Assembly: GCA_900771005.1 (NCBI GenBank)
Contig: CAAGMI010000125.1
Coordinates: 1 to 64,000, forward strand
DNA from: Rikenellaceae bacterium
GTDB lineage: Bacteria; Bacteroidota; Bacteroidia; Bacteroidales; UBA932
Direction: 5' to 3'
Length of the DNA: 64,000 bases
Position numbers and translations under genes: made by a program. Shown here in pieces: positions 24,852 through 32,844 of this stretch (positions are counted from its first letter, which is position 1; each line of letters opens with the position of its first letter). The notes under the pieces are model-generated. The model saw only the letters and a list, made by a program, of their open reading frames with translations, was not told where the DNA came from and ran no database searches.

Positions 24852-25946
24852 ATGAAGAATATGAGACGGCCATCATCTTTGCTTTTTGCATCCCTTCTTT
24901 TTTTGTGCTCCTGCAATCCGGTTATTTGTACCATCAATGGCACTGCTGAGAACCCGGCTTTTTCTGCTGAAGGAAGATATATGGTTTTGATCGATAAGGA
25001 GGAAAACGTTCTTGACTCCTGCTTTGTGGAGGACGGAAAGTTCGTGCTCTCCTGTAAAAAGACGGATAGGATTCAATATGCGATAACGGTGAAGCATCCT
25101 GAGAACGGAATTGAGCAGCTGTCTTTCCTGCCGGTTATTCCGGATATCATCCGAATTGAAGTTGATCTCGACCAGAAAAAGATTCTAACTGAAGAGTCTT
25201 TGTCGTGTGCCTATCTTGCATTTCAACAGGAAATAATGGATGCATTCTTGGCAAAGGAGAAAGTAGCAATGAGATTCATTGATGAAGGCCATCCTGCGTC
25301 TGCTGATTCGGTCAATATCGAGTTCCATAAATGGATGAAAGATATTTGTACTGAAAAATACCTTGACAATCTGGATAATCCTATAGGTGAGCAGGCATTC
25401 TCGTTGTTGCTGAGTGAAATCACCCCTGAAGAAGCGATAGAATTGTTTGAAAAAGGTGGTGAGGCCACAAAAACGGACAGCTATATTGCCGGAACGATTA
25501 TGGCTCTGAAGGATAATTTGGAGCGGTCTTCAACAAAAACCATCCTGGTAGTGAAAGAAGACGGATCTTTTGAGGAATATGAAGGTTCCTTTGACGATTT
25601 TTTGGGGAACGGGCAACCTGTCCTTGTTGATTTCTGGGCAAGTTGGTGTAACCCTTGTCTGGAAGAAATACCGAATGTAGTGAAAACCTATGCAGATTAT
25701 AAGGACAAGGGACTGCTAGTCATCGGTGTGACAGTCAGGGATGAAATATCCGGGTCCAAGTCCGTAATGAACAAATATGGAATCACGTATCCGCAGATCA
25801 TAAGCGGGACAGACGAACTATGTGAACGGTATGGCGTGAATGGGATTCCTGAGATTATCCTTTTTGGTCCGGACGGAAAAATTATTGCGCAAGGTCTGCG
25901 GGGCAGACAAATCGAAAACGCAGTTTCAGCCTGTTTGTCAAAGTAA
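24852..25946 (+). CDS. TlpA/ResA-like thiol-disulfide oxidoreductase lipoprotein with DUF4369 domain
   Basis: 364 aa. The lipobox is LFLCSC at about residue 22. An N-terminal DUF4369-like beta domain (INGTAENPAFSAEGRYMVLIDKE, VLDSCFVEDGKFVL) is followed by a helical linker and a thioredoxin fold (from about 230) with the active site WASWCNPC and the cis-Pro segment GINGIPEIILFGPDG-like VNGIPEIILF. Such proteins reduce disulfides in the periplasm, for cytochrome maturation or oxidative defence; the partner is not evident here. A strong terminator follows. Confidence 0.9.
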   Translation: MKNMRRPSSLLFASLLFLCSCNPVICTINGTAENPAFSAEGRYMVLIDKEENVLDSCFVEDGKFVLSCKKTDRIQYAITVKHPENGIEQLSFLPVIPDIIRIEVDLDQKKILTEESLSCAYLAFQQEIMDAFLAKEKVAMRFIDEGHPASADSVNIEFHKWMKDICTEKYLDNLDNPIGEQAFSLLLSEITPEEAIELFEKGGEATKTDSYIAGTIMALKDNLERSSTKTILVVKEDGSFEEYEGSFDDFLGNGQPVLVDFWASWCNPCLEEIPNVVKTYADYKDKGLLVIGVTVRDEISGSKSVMNKYGITYPQIISGTDELCERYGVNGIPEIILFGPDGKIIAQGLRGRQIENAVSACLSK

Positions 25947-25950
25947 TAAA

Positions 25951-25982
25951 AAAACCAATCATTGGGATCAATGATTGGTTTT
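25951..25982. terminator. Bidirectional intrinsic terminator between the TlpA-like gene and tRNA-Leu
   Basis: AAAACCAATCATT pairs perfectly with AATGATTGGTTTT around a 6-base loop. T-runs lie outside the stem on both strands, so it can stop the rightward gene and the leftward tRNA transcript. Confidence 0.85.
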
Positions 25983-25990
25983 TAAAACTG

Positions 25991-26075
25991 TGCCTCGGAT
26001 GAGACTCGAACTCACACGGACATTACTGCCCAAGGGATTTTAAGTCCCTCGTGTCTACCATTCCACCACCAAGGC
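25991..26075 (-). tRNA. tRNA-Leu (anticodon UAA)
   Basis: An 85-nt cloverleaf: acceptor GCCTTGG pairs with CCGAGGC, discriminator A; the anticodon stem AGGGA/TCCCT encloses CTTAAAA, giving UAA. A long variable arm (class II tRNA) and the T-loop GTTCGAGTC are present. CCA is not encoded. The promoter box is 33 bp upstream at the end of rodA. Confidence 0.95.
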
Positions 26076-26079
26076 AGAA

Positions 26080-26104
26080 GACGCCGGAATGCGTTCCGGA
26101 CGTC
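26080..26104 (-). other. Hairpin between the tRNA promoter and the tRNA
   Basis: GACGCCGGAA and TTCCGGACGTC pair around TGCG. It lies in the 5' leader of the tRNA precursor; it may be a terminator-like structure for rodA transcripts or a processing feature. No T-run follows. Confidence 0.4.
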
Positions 26105-26107
26105 GCG

Positions 26108-26115
26108 CAAAGATA
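26108..26115 (-). promoter_or_regulatory. TATCTTTG -7 box of tRNA-Leu, abutting the rodA stop codon
   Basis: The reverse-strand TAnnTTTG motif begins right after the TAG of rodA (26116-26118). The spacing to the tRNA 5' end is 32 bp, including the hairpin. Confidence 0.55.
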
Positions 26116-27420
26116 CTAAAAATATTTCTTCTCCTGCCTGTACAGGGCGAGGAAGATGAACAGCATTATCGTGAAGGTCCACAAGGAAGATCCTCCATAG
26201 CTGACGAAAGGAAGAGGGATGCCGATGACTGGCATCAGACCGATGGTCATCCCTATGTTGATGAAAAGGTGCATGGAGATACAACTGGCCACGCAGTATC
26301 CGTAGATTCTTGTAAACGGTTCCCGGCACTGCTCGGCATCGATAATCAACTTGAATATCAGGAGCAGGTATATGGCTATGACTGACAGGCAGCCGAAGAA
26401 GCCCCATTCTTCGCCGACGGTACAGAAGATAAAGTCCGTACTCTGCTCCGGCACAAATCCGTAAGTGGTCTGAGTCCCGTTCAGATACCCCTTCCCGAAG
26501 AAGCCCCCGGAGCCAATGGCTATCATTGACTGATGTACATTGTATCCTACACCCGAAGGGTCCTCCTTCATTCCGAGGAGAACTTCTATTCTCTTTCTCT
26601 GGTGATCCTGCAGGATGTTGTCGAAGACGAAATTGGTACCGAAAATAAGCGCAAGCCCCGCAAATACGCCCAACAGGGATATGAATAGGAAAGAACGCCT
26701 TTCAGGGGTTTTCCTGCGCATCTTTCTCAGATTGAAATAGAGGAAAGCCGCAGCTCCGGCCAGAAGTATTCCCGTAGAAAGCCAGGGTGAGACCGTAAGA
26801 GCCAATATGAACAGGACTATGACGAGGCCGAGAAAAGCAAGTACCCATCCTGTCAACCCTTCCCTGTACAGCACGAGCAGAAAGCCGAGGTACACCAGCA
26901 TCGATCCGGTCTCGCTTTCAGCCAGTATGATAAGCATAGGCAGTCCGAGCGCCAGTGCGATTTTCAGCAGGTCATGCATCTTGTCGAGCTTGAATCCCGA
27001 TTTGCTCATTATCATCGCCAGGAACAGGGACGTCGTTATTTTTGACACCTCCGCCGGCTGGAAACTTACCGGCCCGAAAGAAAACCAGGATCTGGATCCC
27101 TTGACCTCCGTTCCGAACACGATGACGGCCACAAGCAGCACCAGGACCACAAAATACGCCGGGGTGGAAATCACTTCCCATATACGTGGATTGACGACGA
27201 ACAATATTACGGCGCCCAGCCCCAAGGATGTGATTACCCAGATGAGCTGTTTGCCGCTTCTGGTCGCCGGGTCGAGGAAATTGGCGCCTTCTGTCGAATG
27301 GATGGAGGCGTAGATATTGAGGCAGCCTATGAAGATGAGGAGCACATAGCAGATTATCATTGTCCAGTCGATAGTCTGCTTGAAGTCTCTGTTTGATAAA
27401 TTCTGTCCGTAACCTGCCAT
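26116..27420 (-). CDS. rodA: Rod-shape peptidoglycan glycosyltransferase RodA (SEDS family)
   Basis: 434 aa polytopic protein. SEDS motifs are visible: GSRSWFSFGPVSFQPAEVSKI, LILAESETGSMLVYLGF, and GKGYLNGTQTTYGFVPEQSTDFIFCTVGEEWGF, with the final SYGGSSLW. RodA polymerises glycan strands in the elongasome together with PBP2. It overlaps the mrdA stop by one base and is the last gene of the mreBCD-mrdA-rodA operon. Its length is longer than the E. coli protein because of an extra cytosolic/TM segment near residues 210-260. Confidence 0.95.
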   Translation of the reverse strand: MAGYGQNLSNRDFKQTIDWTMIICYVLLIFIGCLNIYASIHSTEGANFLDPATRSGKQLIWVITSLGLGAVILFVVNPRIWEVISTPAYFVVLVLLVAVIVFGTEVKGSRSWFSFGPVSFQPAEVSKITTSLFLAMIMSKSGFKLDKMHDLLKIALALGLPMLIILAESETGSMLVYLGFLLVLYREGLTGWVLAFLGLVIVLFILALTVSPWLSTGILLAGAAAFLYFNLRKMRRKTPERRSFLFISLLGVFAGLALIFGTNFVFDNILQDHQRKRIEVLLGMKEDPSGVGYNVHQSMIAIGSGGFFGKGYLNGTQTTYGFVPEQSTDFIFCTVGEEWGFFGCLSVIAIYLLLIFKLIIDAEQCREPFTRIYGYCVASCISMHLFINIGMTIGLMPVIGIPLPFVSYGGSSLWTFTIMLFIFLALYRQEKKYF

Positions 27421-29240
27421 CAGTACAATCTTGTTTCAAGAATACGTTGCTCGAGATCCGGCCTGCTTGTCTCCCCCGTAAGATACTTTTCAACCATAAG
27501 GGATGCGATAGGGCAGGCCCAGGTCGCTCCGAATCCGGCATTCTCCACGTAAGCGGCGATGGCTATCTTCGGGTTGTCCTGGGGAGCGAAACAGATGAAT
27601 ACGGAATTGTCCTTTCCGTGAGGGTTCTGGGCGGTTCCCGTCTTGCCGCAGATGTCAAGCCCCGGTACCGCTCCTACGTGGGCCGTACCTCCTTCTCCTG
27701 CAGGGGCGTTCACGGCTTTCCACATTCCATGTATGACTTTTCGGAATTCCAGGGTATCCACCAGGGTGTATTGCTTCTCCTTATATTTCGCGTCAATTTC
27801 CACTCCCGGGCTCTCCTTGATGATATGAGGTATATAGTAGTAGCCCCTGTTGGCTACGGTGGCGGCGAGGTTTGCGATTTGAAGAGGTGTCGCGCCTATT
27901 TCACCCTGGCCTATGGAAAGCGACACTATGGTAGGAAAACTCCAGGATCCCTTGCCGTAAACCTTGTTGTAGTATGCTGAAGTAGGGATGTTTCCACCCA
28001 GTTCGGAAGGGAAATCACTTTCGAGCTTGCGTCCGAACCCGAAACTCAGGACATAAGCCCTCCATTTGTCGAACGCTTCGGCTATCGATCCGTATTTCCT
28101 GTTCTCGAGCACATTTCTGAGTACGTAGCAGAAATATCCGTTGCAGGACATCATTATGGCGTCTTCGAGGTTCAGAGGGGAACGGTGGGCGTGGCATCCC
28201 AGTTTTCTGGTCTTGCTGTAGGCATAGCCTCTGTTGCACGGGTAGGTGTACTCGGGTTCGAGGACGTCCTCTTCCAGGCCGATCAGTCCGTTGATAAGCT
28301 TGAATACGGATCCCGGAGGATAGGAAGCCTGGACCGTGCGGTTGAACATAGGCTTCTTCGGGTCATGCATCAGTTCGTTGTAATACTTGCCGATGTTTGC
28401 TAGCTGGTCCACGCTGATTCCCGGGCTGGATACCATGGCGAGGATCTCACCCGTAGAAGGTTCGATGGCAACCACGCTCCCCGTCTTGCCAGTCATCAGC
28501 ATCTGCCCGTAACCCTGGAGCGTTGCGTCTATGGTGGTGGTGACATTCTTCCCCGGGACGGCGTCCTTGTCGAACATCCCGTCTTTGTATGCAGTGTGGA
28601 CACGGTTGCGGGAGTCCCTCAGGAATATGTGGTATCCCTTCTCCCCGCGAAGTTCCTTTTCCCTGACGGCCTCGAGTCCCGTACGTCCTATGTAGTCGCC
28701 GCTTTTATATTCGTCACCGTGCTCCTTGAGGAAATCCGCATCGACCTCGGAAACGTATCCGAGGAGGTTCCCTCCGGCATCGATCGGATAGTCCCTTTCG
28801 CAGCGTACCTGTCCCTGGAATCCCGGGAACATATATTCCAGCTCCGCAAATTTGAGGTATGTTTCGCTTGGTACCTGCTTGATGAAGGTCACGGTCTGGA
28901 AACCTATGCGGCTGCGGTATTCCCTGTAGTAAGACATCCTTTCCCTGATGAAATCCGCCGTGGTGTCCAGCACTTCGGCCAGCTTCAAAGTATCGAAAGG
29001 CTCGACGTCGCGCGGTGTGACCATGACGTCATATCTGACTTTGTTCCCCACAAGGATCTCACCGTTCCTGTCATAGATGACTCCCCTCAGCGGGTAGATC
29101 GTACGGTACACCATCGAGTTGTTCGAGGCGTCGATCTTGTATTTGTCGTTGATGATCTGGATATAGAATATCTTTCCTATGAGGATGGCCGCGCCGATCC
29201 CCAGTCCGAGCATTATTCTATGACTGCGATCTAGTCCCAT
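27420..29240 (-). CDS. mrdA: Penicillin-binding protein 2, elongasome transpeptidase
   Basis: 606 aa class B PBP with one N-terminal TM helix (LGLGIGAAILIGKIFYIQII). The dimerisation domain contains RGVIYDRNGEILV and the transpeptidase has SxxK as SVFK (YPPGSVFKLING), SxN as SCN (MMSCNGYF) and KTG as GKTGTAQNPHG. It cross-links wall strands with RodA. It overlaps mreD by 10 bp. Confidence 0.95.
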   Translation of the reverse strand: MGLDRSHRIMLGLGIGAAILIGKIFYIQIINDKYKIDASNNSMVYRTIYPLRGVIYDRNGEILVGNKVRYDVMVTPRDVEPFDTLKLAEVLDTTADFIRERMSYYREYRSRIGFQTVTFIKQVPSETYLKFAELEYMFPGFQGQVRCERDYPIDAGGNLLGYVSEVDADFLKEHGDEYKSGDYIGRTGLEAVREKELRGEKGYHIFLRDSRNRVHTAYKDGMFDKDAVPGKNVTTTIDATLQGYGQMLMTGKTGSVVAIEPSTGEILAMVSSPGISVDQLANIGKYYNELMHDPKKPMFNRTVQASYPPGSVFKLINGLIGLEEDVLEPEYTYPCNRGYAYSKTRKLGCHAHRSPLNLEDAIMMSCNGYFCYVLRNVLENRKYGSIAEAFDKWRAYVLSFGFGRKLESDFPSELGGNIPTSAYYNKVYGKGSWSFPTIVSLSIGQGEIGATPLQIANLAATVANRGYYYIPHIIKESPGVEIDAKYKEKQYTLVDTLEFRKVIHGMWKAVNAPAGEGGTAHVGAVPGLDICGKTGTAQNPHGKDNSVFICFAPQDNPKIAIAAYVENAGFGATWACPIASLMVEKYLTGETSRPDLEQRILETRLY

Positions 29241-29755
29241 CTGCTCCGGCTGTCTTTAGTAGAGAAATTGCTGATGATGAAGACCGATACCGCAGAGCAG
29301 ATCAGGAAGGAGATGATGAATTTGAGGAGATTGAAGCCGAAAGGCCTCGTCCCCGCGCTGTCCACGAAAATGTACACGGACAGGTACAGGACAAGTGAAA
29401 TCTCCACACAGGCAAGTGTCCTTCTGAATCCCTGTATGTCCGAAAGCATATCTTCCCTTCTGGTGAAATATTCCTCTCCGAATATGAGGGAAAGCAGGGA
29501 ATTCCTTGCGAGGGCCACGGGGAGCAGCGCCACGGATGACATGCCGATCATCCCCGTGGAGAAGAAATCCACGATGAATCCTATGACGAAAGCGATTCCC
29601 AGATTGATGCCCGTGTTGTAGCGTGAAGGGAGACAGACTATCATCGCCGGCAGGAAGGAAATCAGTATGTACTGGGACAGGTTGAACACATTGTTCAGAA
29701 TGATCTGAGCAATGATGAATATCAGATATATCACTATCAGTCTGCCGTTTTTCAT
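29231..29755 (-). CDS. mreD: Rod shape-determining protein MreD
   Basis: 174 aa with about five TM helices and the MreD-like segment GFIVDFFSTGMIGMSSVALLPVALARN. It is weakly conserved in sequence; the call relies on hydropathy and its place between mreC and mrdA. It starts 3 bp after the mreC stop. Confidence 0.9.
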   Translation of the reverse strand: MKNGRLIVIYLIFIIAQIILNNVFNLSQYILISFLPAMIVCLPSRYNTGINLGIAFVIGFIVDFFSTGMIGMSSVALLPVALARNSLLSLIFGEEYFTRREDMLSDIQGFRRTLACVEISLVLYLSVYIFVDSAGTRPFGFNLLKFIISFLICSAVSVFIISNFSTKDSRSRWD

Positions 29756-29758
29756 ATC

Positions 29759-30595
29759 CTAGTCCTCCGCGGCGGAAAGTTCAAGTCCTTCAATTTCATC
29801 CCTGTCCCTGCAGGTAACGATCGTAACGGTTCTGAGCGCAGAAAAATCCTGAAAGAGCGTGACCTCCACCTCATTGGTGGCACCGTCCACTATCTTTGAC
29901 TCTCCGGCTGTCCCAAGAGGGATGTCAGGAGGGAATATGGCTGAGAAACCGCTTGTGTATATGGTATCACCCGGATTCGCTTCAAAATGAAGGGGCAGGT
30001 TGATCATATATGCCTTGTTCGAATGCTTGCCGTCCCAGACGAGAGGGGCGATCGATCCCTCCCTGCCGACCCTCGAGCTTACGCTGATCTTCGAATTCAT
30101 AAACGTCAGACCGTATGAATAATGCTTGTCAACAGCGTTGATTATGCCTATTGCACCGTGGCTGGTTATTATGCCTGACTGCGGGACGACACCGTCTTCG
30201 GACCCTTTATCAACTATGATGTAGTTGTGCTGGGAATTCCTGCTCATCTTGGCTATGTTTGCGGGGATGTACTTGAACCTGTCCTTCCGTGGCAGGGATT
30301 CCATACGGGCGATCTGCCCGTCAAGTTCAAGAGTGCGCCGGTATCTGTCGAGTTCCAGAGCCATTTCCATATTCTCCCTTGCGAGAACTTCATTCTCTTT
30401 CTTCATGTAGAAGAAATCGCGCATCCTTTCGGATCCTCCCCATACCGAGGAGATGACCCGGTGGCTCAATCTGTTTATCCAGATGTCCTGCAGAGAAGAA
30501 CTGCTTTTGAGCATAGCAACTGCAGCAACCTCCAGAATGATGAAGATTGCTGCATATATCAGGGTCGAAATGATGTTGCTGCTCCCCCTGGACAT
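29759..30595 (-). CDS. mreC: Rod shape-determining protein MreC
   Basis: 278 aa: one N-terminal TM helix, a short coiled coil (FYMKKENEVLARENMEMALELDRYRR), and the two beta-barrel MreC domain with NYIIVDKGSEDGVVPQSGII and AIGIINAVDKHYSYGLTFMN. It is a periplasmic scaffold linking MreB to PBP2. It abuts mreB. Confidence 0.95.
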   Translation of the reverse strand: MSRGSSNIISTLIYAAIFIILEVAAVAMLKSSSSLQDIWINRLSHRVISSVWGGSERMRDFFYMKKENEVLARENMEMALELDRYRRTLELDGQIARMESLPRKDRFKYIPANIAKMSRNSQHNYIIVDKGSEDGVVPQSGIITSHGAIGIINAVDKHYSYGLTFMNSKISVSSRVGREGSIAPLVWDGKHSNKAYMINLPLHFEANPGDTIYTSGFSAIFPPDIPLGTAGESKIVDGATNEVEVTLFQDFSALRTVTIVTCRDRDEIEGLELSAAED

Positions 30596-31617
30596 TATCT
30601 CATAAGGAATGGGTAACGTTCAGTGTTTTTGATGGCTTCGCACGTTCCTCTGGCCACTGCGTGGAGAGGGTCCTCTGAAACGTGGAACTCGATGGTGGTC
30701 TTGTTTGTGAGTCTCTTCGCAAGTCCTCTCAACAGAGCTCCTCCTCCTGAAAGGTAGATACCGCTCTCGACAATGTCGGTATAGAGCTCAGGTGGAGTCA
30801 TTTCCAGAACATGAAGTATGGAAGTTTCAATCTTGGCGATGGACTTGTCAAGACAATGCGCTATTTCCTGATGGGTGATGACCGCCTCGACAGGATGTGC
30901 CGTCATAAGGTTAGGTCCGCGCACTATCATAGGCTCGGGTTCCTCATCGAGATCGGAAAGTACTGCACCGACCTGGATCTTGATCTTCTCCGCCGTGATT
31001 TCTCCGACCTTGATGTTGTGCTGCTGGCGCATATAATACTGGATATCGCTAGTGAAGACGTCTCCTGCAGTACGGATGCTGTCCTGAACCACAAGGCCGC
31101 CGAGAGAGATGACAGCTATTTCGGTGGTACCACCGCCTATGTCGACAACCATGTTCCCCTTAGGAGCTTCAATGTCCAGACCTATACCGAGGGCTGCGGC
31201 CATAGGCTCGAATATGAGGAATACATCCCTTCCCCCGGCGTGCTCCGAAGAGTCGCGTACGGCTCTGATCTCCACTTCAGTGCTTCCTGAAGGGATGCCG
31301 ATGACAACCTTGAGGTTTGGGGTGAAAATGCTGTGACGCTTGCTGTTGACTCTCTTAATGAATTCCCTGATCATCATCTCCGCAGCATTGAAGTCTGCGA
31401 TGACACCGTCCTTCAGAGGGCGGATGGTCTTGATGCCCGGATATACCTTCTCGTGCATGAGCTTGGCCTGGTGTCCGAACGCTATGCACTTGCCTGTATT
31501 ATTGTCAATGGCTACGATACTCGGCTCGTCCAGGACAATCTGGCCATTCTGGTAGATGATGGTGTTGGCTGTCCCGAGATCGATAGCGAGTTCCTGATTC
31601 AAAAAAGAGAATGCCAT
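30595..31617 (-). CDS. mreB: Actin-like cell-shape protein MreB
   Basis: 340 aa. The actin-fold phosphate loops are clear: LAIDLGTANTIIY, VVDIGGGTTEIAVISLGG, and the adenosine loop LSGGGALLRGLAKRL. It polymerises under the inner membrane to guide lateral wall synthesis. It is the first gene of the elongasome operon, with a TAATTTTG box 42 bp upstream. Its presence says the cell is a rod or ovoid. Confidence 0.97.
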   Translation of the reverse strand: MAFSFLNQELAIDLGTANTIIYQNGQIVLDEPSIVAIDNNTGKCIAFGHQAKLMHEKVYPGIKTIRPLKDGVIADFNAAEMMIREFIKRVNSKRHSIFTPNLKVVIGIPSGSTEVEIRAVRDSSEHAGGRDVFLIFEPMAAALGIGLDIEAPKGNMVVDIGGGTTEIAVISLGGLVVQDSIRTAGDVFTSDIQYYMRQQHNIKVGEITAEKIKIQVGAVLSDLDEEPEPMIVRGPNLMTAHPVEAVITHQEIAHCLDKSIAKIETSILHVLEMTPPELYTDIVESGIYLSGGGALLRGLAKRLTNKTTIEFHVSEDPLHAVARGTCEAIKNTERYPFLMR

Positions 31618-31659
31618 ATTGTGTTTAAAGTTTTTTAGTTACTATAGGGACTAATCGCA

Positions 31660-31667
31660 CAAAATTA
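31660..31667 (-). promoter_or_regulatory. TAATTTTG -7 box of the mreB operon
   Basis: A reverse-strand TAnnTTTG match 42 bp upstream of the mreB ATG, in an 84-bp divergent region shared with ispD. Confidence 0.55.
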
Positions 31668-31679
31668 AGTAAAAAACTT

Positions 31680-31687
31680 TATTTTTG
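31680..31687 (+). promoter_or_regulatory. TATTTTTG -7 box of ispD
   Basis: A match 14 bp before the ispD ATG, divergent from the mreB box and only 12 bp from it. Confidence 0.55.
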
Positions 31688-31701
31688 TGTCATAACTGAC
31701 G

Positions 31702-32367
31702 ATGAAACGTGAAATTTACGTAATTGTGGTCGCCGGAGGAAGCGGGACCAGAATGGGGGCGGATATTCCCAAGCAGTTCATGGAGCTGGACGGGATTCCG
31801 ATCCTCCAGAGATCGATAGAGCAGTTCGTGAGGGCGATGCCGGAAGCAAGGATTATAACGGTGCTTCCAAAGAACCGTATCCAGACCTGGAAAGAGCTGT
31901 GCGTGGCGCACTCATTTGACTGTACCCAACAGATAGTTGCAGGCGGAATCACCCGTTTCCATTCTGTTCAGAATGCGCTCCGGAAGGTGCCCGACGGGGC
32001 CATAGTCTTTATTCACGACGGAGTGAGGCCTTTTGTAAGCGTGTCCCTGATAGGGCGTCTGCTGGAAAAAATGCAGACAGAGTGTGCTGTAGTACCTGTT
32101 ACGCCGGTAGTGGATACGCTGACGTATCTGGATGGAACGGTCGTGGACAGGCAACAGATACGTGCGGTTCAGACTCCTCAGGTATTCTTTTCGGAAGATA
32201 TAAAGTCAGCCTATCAGCTGGCATACGATACTTCTTTCACTGATGATGCATCAGTTGCAAGGAGGAAAGGAATCCCGGTCACCCTTGTGGAGGGGGAGAG
32301 ATTGAACATCAAGATAACCACTCCGGAAGATCTTACTCTGGCCGGAGCCGTCCTTTCCCTGCAGTAG
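31702..32367 (+). CDS. ispD: 2-C-methyl-D-erythritol 4-phosphate cytidylyltransferase
   Basis: 221 aa. The nucleotide-binding start VVAGGSGTRMGADIPKQF is diagnostic, with IHDGVRPFVS, the QTPQVF segment and the closing NIKITTPEDL. It couples CTP to MEP in the non-mevalonate isoprenoid pathway, here needed for undecaprenyl carrier and quinones. It converges on the Lrp gene with one base between stops. Confidence 0.95.
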   Translation: MKREIYVIVVAGGSGTRMGADIPKQFMELDGIPILQRSIEQFVRAMPEARIITVLPKNRIQTWKELCVAHSFDCTQQIVAGGITRFHSVQNALRKVPDGAIVFIHDGVRPFVSVSLIGRLLEKMQTECAVVPVTPVVDTLTYLDGTVVDRQQIRAVQTPQVFFSEDIKSAYQLAYDTSFTDDASVARRKGIPVTLVEGERLNIKITTPEDLTLAGAVLSLQ

Positions 32368-32368
32368 A

Positions 32369-32842
32369 TTATTTCTTTTTGAAGTCGTTGACCCAGACCT
32401 GACGCTCAAAAGGCTCGTCGAGTGAGATCATGGTATCCGTTCCCTGTACGTAAGGGATCCTGGTGATGGTGTTGAGGACCACTTCCATGAGGTGTTCGTT
32501 GTCTTTGCAGTAAACCTTTACGAGGATTCCCGCTTTTCCTGTAACGAAATGACATTCAACTACTTCAGGAATATGCTTGAGCGCGCTTATCACCTCCGGA
32601 TATTTGTTGTTCTCGGCCAGGAGTACACTTACGAAAGCGCAGACGTTCAGTCCGAGGGCGGAAGGTTTCACTATAAGTCTGGACCCGGATATGACACCGC
32701 TCTCCTCAAGTTTTTTTACCCTCTGGTGAACGGCGGCTCCTGAAATCCCACAATCCCTGGCAATCTCGAGGAAGGGGATTCTTGCGTTGTTGACCATCAT
32801 TGAAAGGATCTTGCGGTCGACTTCATCAATACGGATTGGCAT
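32369..32842 (-). CDS. Lrp/AsnC-family transcriptional regulator
   Basis: 157 aa: an N-terminal HTH (DEVDRKILSMMVNNARIPFLEIARDCGISGAAVHQRVKKLEE region) and a C-terminal RAM ligand-binding fold (AFVSVLLAENNKYPEV, HFVTGKAGILVKVYCKD). It senses an amino acid or related effector. It lies 2 bp behind topA, probably in the same transcript. Confidence 0.92.
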   Translation of the reverse strand: MPIRIDEVDRKILSMMVNNARIPFLEIARDCGISGAAVHQRVKKLEESGVISGSRLIVKPSALGLNVCAFVSVLLAENNKYPEVISALKHIPEVVECHFVTGKAGILVKVYCKDNEHLMEVVLNTITRIPYVQGTDTMISLDEPFERQVWVNDFKKK

Positions 32843-32844
32843 GG

